From positions 1 through 53,203 of the forward strand of contig JAFZRP010000053.1 of the NCBI GenBank assembly GCA_017619795.1: a stretch of 53,203 bases of DNA. Reading direction: 5' to 3'. This document shows positions 35,361 to 43,232 of the stretch, piece after piece. Position 1 is the stretch's first letter. Each line of letters starts with the position of its first letter. The position numbers and the translations under genes were made by a program. The notes beneath the pieces are model-generated. The model was not told the origin of the DNA. It worked only from the letters and a program-made list of their open reading frames with translations, and did not search any database. This DNA is from Treponema sp. (GTDB lineage: Bacteria > Spirochaetota > Spirochaetia > Treponematales > Treponemataceae).

Positions 35361-35448
35361 TTTGATAGTCTAATCAAAAACTTTACACTAGCGATTTGCA
35401 GAAATATGTAGTATACTTGCAATAAGCAAGTAATAATAAAAGACTTGC
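35353..35448. promoter_or_regulatory. putative operator cluster of the XRE regulator
   Basis: The word ACTTGC occurs at 35353-35358 (over the regulator's start), at 35415-35420 as one arm of the palindrome ACTTGC-aataa-GCAAGT (35415-35431), and at 35443-35448. Spacing between the last two direct copies is 28 bp. The arrangement suits autoregulation of the divergent pair; it is inferred from pattern only. Confidence 0.55.
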
Positions 35449-35467
35449 ATTAATAAGAGGTATACTG

Positions 35468-35755
35468 ATGGCTGGAAGTTTTACTTATTCAAAGGAATTC
35501 CCAGATTATAAAGATTTAGATAATGAATCTGGAAAATGTTACGGTTATAAAATTTATATTCTTGAAAAAGATGGAGGAGTTTCTGTTCAAATACAAAATG
35601 CAGAAGAAGCAAGCGTACAATCAGAAACTGTAAAAGCTGTTTTTATGAATGTGGAAGAAGCAGAAGAATTTAGAGATTGTCTGCAAGAAGCGATTGATAA
35701 GGCAAAAATAAAAAAATCAAATCATCCACGACGTGGAAGAGAAATAACAAATTAA
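35468..35755 (+). CDS. small protein of unknown function
   Basis: A 95-residue acidic protein I do not recognise. It has a beta-rich first half (CYGYKIYILEKDGGVSVQIQNAEEASVQSETVKAVFMN), then a helix (VEEAEEFRDCLQEAIDKAKIK) and a basic tail. There is no signal peptide or membrane segment. AAGAGG lies about 8-13 bases before the ATG, with a divergent XRE regulator upstream whose operators overlap its promoter, so it is probably its target gene. Confidence 0.7.
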   Translation: MAGSFTYSKEFPDYKDLDNESGKCYGYKIYILEKDGGVSVQIQNAEEASVQSETVKAVFMNVEEAEEFRDCLQEAIDKAKIKKSNHPRRGREITN

Positions 35756-35796
35756 AGGAAAGGATTTTAGAGTAATTATTATTTTAGGAGTATATT

Positions 35797-37386
35797 ATGA
35801 AAAAAATTGTACGGTTTGTATTGATTGGTTTTTGTAGTGTTTCAACTATGTTTGCACAAAGTTATAGTGAGTATTTAGCCAAGGCTAAAAAATATGAAAG
35901 CCAAAAAAAATGGTGTTATGCATTAGGTGCATATTATGATGCTATGGGTACAGATGAATTATTAGAAAATAAGCAAGAAGCAATTACTGGATTCAATACT
36001 ATAAAGAATGAAATTTATAGTGGAAACCCAGGAATTGGAAAATTTAATCAATTTACGATGCATGATGAGTGGAAAAATCTTTTAATTGATGCTGAAAAAT
36101 ATGGTTCAAGTAATAATATGTATGAAATTACTATTGGAGAATTAACTCAAGGCGATTTGGATTATTCTACAAGAACTGCTACGTATAATGCTGAAATCAG
36201 TTATCAAAAAGGAAGTAGATATAATAATACAATAAAAATAATTGCAGAAGGATATAAAATAGCTTATAAGGAAGATTGGAAAGATTTACCAGAAAAATGG
36301 CCTTTATATTCTGCTAGTTCTCAAAAGAATAATATTTATAATGTTAATGGAGCATTTGTTTATGCTAGAGATAGTCGAGATTATTATGGTAAAGAAGAAA
36401 CTCTTTATCTGAATGCTTTTGCTATGTTTGACAATGATATTTGGAGATATAAAACACCTGGTCTTTATGATTATAAGTTTAATATTGTAGATGAAAACGG
36501 AAAAGAAGTTGTAAAAGGAAAACGATGGCTCTTAGCAGAAAGCAAACAAATTTCTTTTTCTGGTATTACTCCTGAGGTTATGGATTTAATTGATAATGGT
36601 AAAACTTTTATTAATCCTGTTGCTTGTTATCTTGAGTATGGAAAATTTAATTCGGTAGATGATAAAGGTGGTCGTACATTTATAAAGAATTTTCCAGAAG
36701 CTCAGTTACCAACAAAAAAAGAAGAATATATTTGTGGAAAGAATAAAGAAAATAAGGTAGCAAAAAATGTTGTTTTAAGTAGTTTATACAATTTAGTTAA
36801 GATGGTGAAAATTGATTCATTAGAAATCGAAATGTTAAAAACAGAAGTAACGCAAGATCTATATGAAATTGTTATGAATGAAAATCCATTGAAGGATTAT
36901 GATAGAAATAAGCCAATAGGAAATATAAGTTGGTATGATGCAATATGTTTTTGTAATAGATTAAGTGAAATCTATGAACTTATTCCAGTGTATTCTTTCA
37001 ACGGAAAAAAGAATATTTCTAAAAAAGATTTTGATGATATTCGTCCTTATGAATTTCCAGCTATTGTAAGGGATTTAACAGCAGATGGATTCAGATTACC
37101 AACAGAACAAGAATGGCTTATAGCTGCAAATAATAATCTTGCTTCTTTTTCGGAAGAATATTATCCACCAACAGAAAAAGAAACACATTCCGTAGCGCAG
37201 ACGGAACCGAATACATATGGTTTATATGATATGTTTGGCAATGCTTATGAATGGACTTGGGATACAAAAAAAAGCGGAGATTTTTATCGTAGCATTGTTT
37301 TTGGCGACAGAAGTTATATTAAGGAAATAATAACTAATAAAGATCTTAGTATTGGATTTAGAATTGTACGTTCGTTGACAAATTAA
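35797..37386 (+). CDS. secreted protein with formylglycine-generating-enzyme-like (SUMF1) domain
   Basis: A 529-residue exported protein: signal peptide at residues 1-20 (cut near MFAQ), then a region like a tetratricopeptide repeat (YLAKAKKYESQKKWCYALGAYYDAM), then a long unassigned beta-rich middle. The C-terminal domain (about 345-525) has the SUMF1/FGE-sulfatase fold (EMLKTEVTQDLYEIVMNENP, NISWYDAICFCNRLSE, DGFRLPTEQEWLIAA, MFGNAYEWTWD, GFRIVRS). Treponemes have many such proteins, usually without known sulfatase partners; the redox cysteines of true FGE are not obvious, so it is probably a binding or structural version. It is strikingly AT-rich. Confidence 0.83.
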   Translation: MKKIVRFVLIGFCSVSTMFAQSYSEYLAKAKKYESQKKWCYALGAYYDAMGTDELLENKQEAITGFNTIKNEIYSGNPGIGKFNQFTMHDEWKNLLIDAEKYGSSNNMYEITIGELTQGDLDYSTRTATYNAEISYQKGSRYNNTIKIIAEGYKIAYKEDWKDLPEKWPLYSASSQKNNIYNVNGAFVYARDSRDYYGKEETLYLNAFAMFDNDIWRYKTPGLYDYKFNIVDENGKEVVKGKRWLLAESKQISFSGITPEVMDLIDNGKTFINPVACYLEYGKFNSVDDKGGRTFIKNFPEAQLPTKKEEYICGKNKENKVAKNVVLSSLYNLVKMVKIDSLEIEMLKTEVTQDLYEIVMNENPLKDYDRNKPIGNISWYDAICFCNRLSEIYELIPVYSFNGKKNISKKDFDDIRPYEFPAIVRDLTADGFRLPTEQEWLIAANNNLASFSEEYYPPTEKETHSVAQTEPNTYGLYDMFGNAYEWTWDTKKSGDFYRSIVFGDRSYIKEIITNKDLSIGFRIVRSLTN

Positions 37387-37403
37387 TTGTAAGGGATTTC
37401 TCA

Positions 37404-37589
37404 ATGATTAATGGTTTAAAAGCGATATTGAAAAAGATTTTATCAGGTATGAATCTTAACTCAATTATTTCAGGTCGTAATTCTACGAATATTATTGGAA
37501 ACAATAATAATGTAAATAACGGTTCAATAATTGATATAGATAAGGAAAACGAAACTATTATTATAAAAAACTTTGGAGAAGAAGAATGA
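37404..37589 (+). CDS. small Asn-rich protein of unknown function
   Basis: A 61-residue ORF starting 17 bp after the preceding stop, with AAGGGA upstream. It has an N-terminal amphipathic helix (MINGLKAILKKIL), then an Asn/Gly-rich stretch (GRNSTNIIGNNNNVNNG) and an acidic end. I do not know its family. Asn-Gly repeats of this kind occur in linkers of some bacterial effector-associated proteins, but no homology is claimed. Possible over-prediction, though the ribosome site and spacing support it. Confidence 0.5.
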   Translation: MINGLKAILKKILSGMNLNSIISGRNSTNIIGNNNNVNNGSIIDIDKENETIIIKNFGEEE

Positions 37590-37627
37590 AAATAATTCCG
37601 TAAAAAACTAGTTAATCATTTCGATTT

Positions 37628-38308
37628 TCAATATTTATTCCAATGTCTCTTTACGAATCGTTTATAAGATTTAAAAGACTTGGTATAAACTTTTGAAAAT
37701 GTATCACAACTGCAAGCTAATTCATATGATGCATTATCAAGCCATTTTATACTTTCAAGAAGTTCATCATGCTGAGAGGCTAAGTTTTTCCAATGAATAA
37801 TTCTTTCGTGATGAGAAACACGGTTTCGTAAAACTCTAATTTTATCGAATCGTATTTGTAAATATTTTATATTTCGTTGAGCAGTGGGAACACTCTTAAA
37901 ACAAGTTTTTATAATCTTACTTTGAAAAGCTGCCTGAGAATAGCGTGGAGTTAAAAGCGAGGTCCAGAATCCAAAAGTTAATTCTGAAACAATACGGTCG
38001 TGAGTGATAGTTTTTCCTTTCTTCTGGATCTTGTGTTTAGCATCATTTATATTTTTCATTGAAGTTGAATCAAGAGGCAGGATATCATACCAATTGTCAG
38101 CTCCAGCAACGGTACACAAAACTTTATCTATTGCATTGCGGAATGTAACTTCAAAAATATTTAAGGAAGAATAAAGACTTTTACATACTTCAATATTATA
38201 CAAATAACGAGCAAGACAAGTTTGGTCGTCAGCGCCATCTTGTTTATATACAGAAAGCCTTGAAGAGGTAAAGGAGTTTTCAATCTCTGAATAGAATCGT
38301 TTATCCAT
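37628..38308 (-). CDS. Abi-like HEPN-type protein (abortive infection family)
   Basis: A 226-residue all-helical protein resembling the Abi_2/AbiD-F group. Supporting signs are the YNIEVCKSLYSSLNIFEVTFRNAIDKVL helix and the HEPN RNase motif RNRVSHHERI (Arg-x4-His), plus ELTFGFWTSLLTPRYS. Proteins of this group cause abortive phage infection, likely by cutting RNA. It is encoded alone on the minus strand with AGGA 7 bases before its ATG, opposite to the genes on its left. AT-rich composition fits transfer. The exact family should be checked; function is inferred. Confidence 0.75.
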   Translation of the reverse strand: MDKRFYSEIENSFTSSRLSVYKQDGADDQTCLARYLYNIEVCKSLYSSLNIFEVTFRNAIDKVLCTVAGADNWYDILPLDSTSMKNINDAKHKIQKKGKTITHDRIVSELTFGFWTSLLTPRYSQAAFQSKIIKTCFKSVPTAQRNIKYLQIRFDKIRVLRNRVSHHERIIHWKNLASQHDELLESIKWLDNASYELACSCDTFSKVYTKSFKSYKRFVKRHWNKY

Positions 38309-38319
38309 AAAAAATCCTG

Positions 38320-38348
38320 TTGATTTTTACAAAAAACACTGTTATATT
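38320..38348 (+). promoter_or_regulatory. promoter of a candidate structured RNA
   Basis: TTGATT (38320-38325), exactly 17 bases, then TATATT (38343-38348), giving a start near 38355, at the foot of the structured element. It diverges from the Abi-like gene (start 38308). Confidence 0.55.
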
Positions 38349-38354
38349 TAATTT

Positions 38355-38429
38355 GTGAGCCGCGGAAGTCCTTCTCCTGCTTATGCAGTGGGTGCTTTGC
38401 ACCGATAGGGACCGCGGACTTCTTTTTTA
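38355..38429 (+). ncRNA. candidate ~75-nt structured small RNA
   Basis: Outer stem CCGCG (38360-38364) with CGCGG (38413-38417) continues after a three-base bulge as GTCC (38368-38371) with GGAC (38409-38412). Inside lie two hairpins, CTGC-TTAT-GCAG (38377-38388) and GGTGC-TTT-GCACC (38391-38403). The strand ends ACTTCTTTTTT (38419-38428), a terminator-like U-run; an alternative pairing GAAGTCC (38365-38371) with GGACTTC (38416-38422) would form the terminator hairpin. This fills part of a 192-bp gap without a gene. It may be a small RNA, a riboregulator or a repeat element. Confidence 0.45.
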
Positions 38430-38500
38430 ACGTAACCAGTCTGTATTTTTAATCTATCAAATAAGAATAAAAGTTTCTATAATAAAAAAAGGATTTTTAT

Positions 38501-39262
38501 ATGGAACAAATTGACACTTTAAAAAACGGTTACAAAATCATTCAGGATACGGAAGGCTTTATGTTTGGGATTGATGCCGTGTTGCTGACGGATTTTGTAA
38601 GCGGGTGTATTAAGGCGCAGGACAGAATCATAGATTTAGGAACAGGGAACGGCATTATCCCGCTGCTTTTGAGTGCAAAAAATAATCCAAACGGAAACTC
38701 TTCTACGAAAAACCTTATTACGGGGCTGGAAATACAGCAGGGGGCGGCGGAGCTTGCGACGAGAAGTGTGGAACTGAACGGTTTGCAGAACAAAATCACT
38801 ATAATAAACGGCGATTTAACAAAGACGGACGATTTTGCCGGGAAATATGGGCTGGCAAAGCACGGGTTTGAAATTGTTACTTGTAACCCGCCATATTCTG
38901 TTGTTGAAAGCGGAAAACAAAATCCTAAGGATGAAAAGGCAATTGCCCGCCACGAGGTTTTGTGCACGCTGGAGGATGTTGTTGCCGCAGCCGATTTTCT
39001 TTTAAAGCCGCACGGTAAGTTTTTAATGATTCACAGACCGTATAGGTTGGCGGAAATATTTGGGGCGCTTTATCATCATCACCTGGAACCAAAAAGAATG
39101 CGGCTGGTTAGTCCGTTTGCGGGAGAAGAGCCGAACCTTGTGCTGCTTGAAGCAAGGAAAAATGCGAAGCCGCGGTTGAAGCTTGAACCGGAGCTGGCGG
39201 TGTACGAGAGGGCAGGGGAATATACCGAAGAGGTAAAGGCTATTTACAGTAACTTCAAATAA
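38501..39262 (+). CDS. tRNA1(Val) adenine-37 N6-methyltransferase-like protein
   Basis: A 253-residue class I SAM methylase of the TrmN6/YfiC type. It begins with EGFMFGIDAVLLTDFV, the SAM site is IIDLGTGNGIIPLLLSAKN, and the N6-adenine methylase motif NPPY is present in VTCNPPYSVVESGKQNPKDEKAIARHE. The product is expected to methylate A37 of tRNA(Val). It runs convergent with the TetR gene; the 3' ends overlap by about 19 bp. Confidence 0.88.
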   Translation: MEQIDTLKNGYKIIQDTEGFMFGIDAVLLTDFVSGCIKAQDRIIDLGTGNGIIPLLLSAKNNPNGNSSTKNLITGLEIQQGAAELATRSVELNGLQNKITIINGDLTKTDDFAGKYGLAKHGFEIVTCNPPYSVVESGKQNPKDEKAIARHEVLCTLEDVVAAADFLLKPHGKFLMIHRPYRLAEIFGALYHHHLEPKRMRLVSPFAGEEPNLVLLEARKNAKPRLKLEPELAVYERAGEYTEEVKAIYSNFK

Positions 39263-39906
39263 GCTTCTACAAGCTTGCACACTTTGTTTACGACAGCATC
39301 ATCTGTTGGGAGTTCGAATAAGGTGCCGGTACCGCTTTCCGGATTCTGGCGGATAATTTCGGTGCGGTTAGAAAGATAAAGATTCATCTGCTGCAAAATG
39401 ATAGAAGCAAGACTGCTAGAAAGGTCTATAAGGTCTTTGTCGGTGCGGTCAGAAAGCTTGTTCTCTTCAATAAATGCAGATAGAAGCTTTTTAATTTCAT
39501 CAGCTAATTTTGCCTGGTGATTATGAACAATTGAAAGCGCTTTATTATTAAAAAACTGTTCTGAATAAATAAACACATAAAGATGAAAAGCGGGCTCGGT
39601 TTCGAAAAGATTGAAGTATCGGACAATCAGTTTTTTAAACAATGTATTTATTGTAATTTTATTGTTTCGTATAGAGTCTAAAGCTTTGTCGGCAGTAAAG
39701 TTGATGGAAGAAAACTCTTTTTCGGCGTAGGCAAGAGCTGCAGAATAAATGGCTTCTTTATTTTCAAAGTGATTGTAGAGAGAGGCTTTTTTTATTTCAA
39801 GACTGTCGGCAACATCGGCAAGAGAGGTTGCGCCTGAACTTTTTTCGTAAGCAGATGATAAGAAGGACAGAATAATTTTGTCTTGAGAAATATTCTTTTT
39901 ACTCAT
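39244..39906 (-). CDS. TetR-family transcriptional regulator
   Basis: A 220-residue repressor with the N-terminal helix-turn-helix ATSLADVADSLEIKKASLYNHFENKEAIYSAALAYAEKEF and an all-helical ligand domain. It diverges from the acyl-CoA synthetase gene, and a 20-bp palindrome lies in the gap (39921-39940). Control of fatty-acid activation is a reasonable inference, as for FadR-type TetR regulators, but the ligand is unknown. The 3' end overlaps the methylase gene on the other strand. Confidence 0.88.
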   Translation of the reverse strand: MSKKNISQDKIILSFLSSAYEKSSGATSLADVADSLEIKKASLYNHFENKEAIYSAALAYAEKEFSSINFTADKALDSIRNNKITINTLFKKLIVRYFNLFETEPAFHLYVFIYSEQFFNNKALSIVHNHQAKLADEIKKLLSAFIEENKLSDRTDKDLIDLSSSLASIILQQMNLYLSNRTEIIRQNPESGTGTLFELPTDDAVVNKVCKLVEAYLKLL

Positions 39907-39920
39907 AATCTGATTATCGG

Positions 39921-39940
39921 AAACTAACAGACGGTAGTTT
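39921..39940. promoter_or_regulatory. putative TetR operator
   Basis: AAACTA (39921-39926) and TAGTTT (39935-39940) form a palindrome with an eight-base spacer, 15 bp from the regulator's start. It lies in the 124-bp gap between the divergent regulator and acyl-CoA synthetase genes. Confidence 0.55.
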
Positions 39941-40030
39941 AATGAAATGTACTTACTAGTTGATGATATGTTGATTTAATTATATAATGTTTACAAAATT
40001 CAAAAAAATGTCATTCTTATGGGGGATTGT

Positions 40031-41971
40031 ATGAAGTTCGATCAGAATTACACTGTACCAAAAATGATAAAAGATCAGGCCGATAAATACGGAGAAATTA
40101 TTGCTCAGTATAAGCGCCTGAAGAACGGAGATTTTGAGCCAATTAAGTACAGAGATTTGTTTCAGATTGGTATGGACTTTGCAGCTGCTTTGTTAATGCT
40201 TGGTGTTCAGAGAGAAGAACCCATAGGACTTATTTCGGACAACAGAGCCGAATGGCTGCAGGCTGATATTGGTATTATGTCTATTGGAGCTATAGATGTT
40301 CCGCGAGGCTGTGATGCCACCGTTATCGACCTGGAAAAGATTCTTTCTATTACAGAATGTAAGGTTGTAATTGCAGAAAATAATTCGCAGATTAACAAAA
40401 TCATTTCTTTAAAAGAAAAGCTGCCGCATATTCAGAAGATTATTACTTTTGAGGAAAAGGAGCTTGTAAAGGACGAAGTTAAACAGGCTGTAGAAGATAA
40501 CAACGTTGAGCTTTATTATTTTTCTAACCTTATTGTTGAAGGCCAGAAATGGCGCATTGAGCACAAAGGCGCAGTAGAAGCTGAGCTTGAAAAAGGTACA
40601 ATTGAAGATACAGCTACAATCATCTTTACTTCTGGAACAACTGGTACTCCAAAGGGTGTAATGCTCAGCCATAAAAACTTCCTTACACAGCTGGACGAAA
40701 TTGTTGAACGTATTTACATGAATCCGGGCGACAAAGCGCTTTCTGTTCTTCCGGTTTGGCACGTTTTTGAGCGCGAGGTTGAGTATGTAATTATGATTCA
40801 AGCTGCAACAATCTGCTATTCTAAGCCGGTTGGTTCAATTCTTCTTGCAGACTTTAAGCGCTTTAATCCACACGTTCTTCCTGCAGTACCACGTGTTTTT
40901 GAAGCAGTTTATGATGGTGTTACTAAAAAGATGCGCAAGACAGGCGGCATTGTAAATAAAATGTTCAACTTCTTCGTTGGCGTTGCAATTATTCAGAAGC
41001 GAATGACACGAAAAATGTTTAATCAGAATGCCTGCTTTACAAGCTATTTTACACCGCTCTGGTGGATTTTGTTCTTTATCCCATGGATTTTGTTATGGCC
41101 GCTTTATGGTCTTGGAAACCTGCTTGTATTCAGAAAGATTAAATCAATGCTTGGAACAAACTTCCGTGTTGGTGTTGCCGGCGGTGGAGCTTTCCCTCCG
41201 AAGATTGATGAGTTCTTCTGGGCAATTGGTGTTAATGTAGTTGAAGGCTATGGACTTACAGAAACTGCACCTATTGTTTCTGTTCGCCCGATTGCTGCTC
41301 CAATTTTCAGAACAATTGGTTCTCCAATCCGCGGTGTAAAAGCCCGAATTGTTGATCCACAGGATGGATTTGTTCTTGGCCGCTGTAAGGAAGGTGTTCT
41401 TCAGATTAAGGGCGACACTGTTATGAAGGGTTATTACAAAAATCCTGAAATGACTGCAAAGGTTATGACAGTTGACGGTTGGCTCGATACTGGAGATTTG
41501 GCAATCTTTACAATTCACGACGAATTGCAGATTAAGGGACGAATTAAGGATACAATCGTTCTTCGTGGCGGCGAAAATCTGGAACCGCTGCCAATTGAAA
41601 TGAAGCTTACAGAATCACGCTACATAAAAGCTGCAGTTGTTGTTGGTCAGGACAAGCGCTACCTTGGTGCTTTGATTCTTATAAACAGCGACGAAGTTCA
41701 AACCTACGCCGAAGAAAACGGTATTCAGTACGACACCTTTGAAAACTTCCTCAATTCCGAGGTTGTTCACAAGCTCTTCGAAACCGAAATCAGCAATCTT
41801 GTAAACTCAAAGACCGGCTTTAAGATGTTCGAGCGAATCAACAAGTTTGTTTTGATTACAAAAGATTTTGAGGTTGGTGTTGAACTTTCAGCAAAACAGG
41901 AAATCATGCGCTTCCGAATCAATGATATTTACAAGAAAGAAATTGAAAGCATGTTCCCTGAGGAAGATTAA
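40031..41971 (+). CDS. long-chain fatty acid-CoA ligase (AMP-binding)
   Basis: A 646-residue member of the adenylate-forming family that activates fatty acids with ATP and CoA. The phosphate-binding loop is TIIFTSGTTGTPKGVMLSH (about residue 200), and later come VEGYGLTETAPIVSVRP, DGWLDTGDLAIF and the C-terminal GRIKDTIVLRGGENLEP hinge. A hydrophobic stretch (about 335-365) suggests membrane contact. The start is set at the second ATG (MKFDQNY) because GGGGGAT stands just before it; the ATG four codons upstream forms part of that ribosome site. Controlled by the divergent TetR gene by inference. Confidence 0.93.
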   Translation: MKFDQNYTVPKMIKDQADKYGEIIAQYKRLKNGDFEPIKYRDLFQIGMDFAAALLMLGVQREEPIGLISDNRAEWLQADIGIMSIGAIDVPRGCDATVIDLEKILSITECKVVIAENNSQINKIISLKEKLPHIQKIITFEEKELVKDEVKQAVEDNNVELYYFSNLIVEGQKWRIEHKGAVEAELEKGTIEDTATIIFTSGTTGTPKGVMLSHKNFLTQLDEIVERIYMNPGDKALSVLPVWHVFEREVEYVIMIQAATICYSKPVGSILLADFKRFNPHVLPAVPRVFEAVYDGVTKKMRKTGGIVNKMFNFFVGVAIIQKRMTRKMFNQNACFTSYFTPLWWILFFIPWILLWPLYGLGNLLVFRKIKSMLGTNFRVGVAGGGAFPPKIDEFFWAIGVNVVEGYGLTETAPIVSVRPIAAPIFRTIGSPIRGVKARIVDPQDGFVLGRCKEGVLQIKGDTVMKGYYKNPEMTAKVMTVDGWLDTGDLAIFTIHDELQIKGRIKDTIVLRGGENLEPLPIEMKLTESRYIKAAVVVGQDKRYLGALILINSDEVQTYAEENGIQYDTFENFLNSEVVHKLFETEISNLVNSKTGFKMFERINKFVLITKDFEVGVELSAKQEIMRFRINDIYKKEIESMFPEED

Positions 41972-42045
41972 TCATCCATTCTAGCCATATTTGACAATCT
42001 AGCTATATCCTCGAAATAACCACTACTCCATTTTATATTGCCTAT

Positions 42046-42159
42046 ATGGATTTTAGAAAAAAGCTGGAACGTGAAAAGCTTACAGAAGCGGAATGGAAAG
42101 AATCTTTTGATATTGAACGTAGAAAAAGTATTCCTCGTCATCCTGAGGATTTTGAATAA
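42046..42159 (+). pseudogene. remnant of a PHD-type antitoxin
   Basis: A 37-codon ORF encoding MDFRKKLEREKLTEAEWKES and a tail ending RHPEDFE. It corresponds in size and character to the C-terminal toxin-binding part of an antitoxin; no DNA-binding half is present. It precedes a truncated VapC by 20 bp, with GAAGGGG between. TAGCCATAT/TAGCTATAT words flank a TTGACA upstream (41980-42010), like the operator of the module at 32237. Confidence 0.45.
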
Positions 42160-42179
42160 GGATTGAAGGGGAATAACAA

Positions 42180-42356
42180 ATGCAGTCAATTTATTTACTT
42201 GATATAAATATTATTTCTGAACTCACAAAACCTGTTCAAAATCAAACGGTTGTTCAAAAAATATTCGAAACACAAAAAACTTCGGTTCTTTCATCAATCA
42301 CGTGGGGAGAAGCTCTTTTTGGTTTGAAGAAAAATAAAGCTTCACCTGTCCGATAA
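42180..42356 (+). pseudogene. truncated VapC PIN toxin
   Basis: 58 codons that align with the first half of the toxin at 32607: MQSIYLLDINIISELTKPVQ, then TWGEALFGLKKNK, then a stop. The first Asp and central Glu are present but the C-terminal half, with the third Asp and the TxN motif, is missing. The PIN fold cannot be completed, so the gene is probably dead. AGGGG is 8-9 bases before the ATG. It is the third PHD/PIN locus of the window. Confidence 0.7.
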
Positions 42357-42369
42357 AGAGTGATTTTTA

Positions 42370-43218
42370 TCACACATTTCCTGGAAAAACAAACTCGAGC
42401 TGTTCTTTTGCAATTTCGACTAGGCGCAATATTGTATCGACTGGTGTGGGTTCGCGGTCTGTTAGCTTGAAGGTTGGGAAAAATCTTGTGATGTGGAGCG
42501 GGATTTTTTTCTGATATTGGTTTTCAAGCTTTGCGATCCAGGTGGATAGTTCGCGCATTTCGTCTTCGCTATCGTTTTTTCCGGGGATGATTAAGGTGGT
42601 GAGTTCAACGTGGCAGGATTGAACTGCGCCTTCAATAAAAACTTTTACCATTTGAAAATCACCGTCGAGAAAGTTTTTGTAGAAACTGCTGGTGAACGCT
42701 TTGAGGTCTATGTTCATTGCGTCTATGTACGGGGCGATTTCGTTCAGCACTTTGAGCGTAGCGGTGCCATTTGTTACCAGGACATTTTCCATGCCAGCTT
42801 GCTTTGACAATTTTGCGGTGTCGCGAACAAACTCATAACCTACAAGTGGCTCGTTGTAGGTGAAGGCAATTCCTATGTTACCGCGCGAACGGAGGTCTGA
42901 GGCTGCACTTACAATTTCTTCCGGCGAATAATAATCTGCTTTATCTTTATATTCAAATGCTTTTGGTGACCACGAAATGCTTGAGTTTTGACAGAAAGGG
43001 CAACGCAGGTTACAGCCATAAGAACCGATTGATAAAACCTTAGAACCAGGTCTGAACATTTTGAGAGGCTTTTTTTCTATTGGGTCTAGTGCGATGGAAG
43101 TCAGCTTTCCATAGTTAGCGGCGACTATATTTCCATCGCTGCAAGTACGGGCACCACAAAAGCCAGTTGAGTTTTCTTCTATTTTGCAGTGTCTGAAACA
43201 TACATCACAAATTGGCAT
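42370..43218 (-). CDS. amrS: AmmeMemoRadiSam-system radical SAM enzyme AmrS
   Basis: A 282-residue radical SAM protein. The 4Fe-4S triad CNLRCPFC (CxxxCxxC) follows GSYGC, and an N-terminal cysteine cluster (CDVCFRHCKI, FCGART) precedes it, as in pyruvate formate-lyase activating-enzyme relatives of the AmrS type. The AFTYNEPLVGYEF and NGTATLKVLNEIAPYIDAMNIDLKAF segments are typical. It lies 14 bp downstream of the fused AmrB-AmrA gene, so both are one operon. The reaction of this conserved three-domain system is not established. Confidence 0.9.
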   Translation of the reverse strand: MPICDVCFRHCKIEENSTGFCGARTCSDGNIVAANYGKLTSIALDPIEKKPLKMFRPGSKVLSIGSYGCNLRCPFCQNSSISWSPKAFEYKDKADYYSPEEIVSAASDLRSRGNIGIAFTYNEPLVGYEFVRDTAKLSKQAGMENVLVTNGTATLKVLNEIAPYIDAMNIDLKAFTSSFYKNFLDGDFQMVKVFIEGAVQSCHVELTTLIIPGKNDSEDEMRELSTWIAKLENQYQKKIPLHITRFFPTFKLTDREPTPVDTILRLVEIAKEQLEFVFPGNV

Positions 43219-43232
43219 ATCAGCCTCTTAGC

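Noticed and set aside
42046..42356. A working third toxin-antitoxin pair
   Set aside because: The toxin frame ends at residue 58 and the antitoxin lacks its DNA-binding half; read as remnants.
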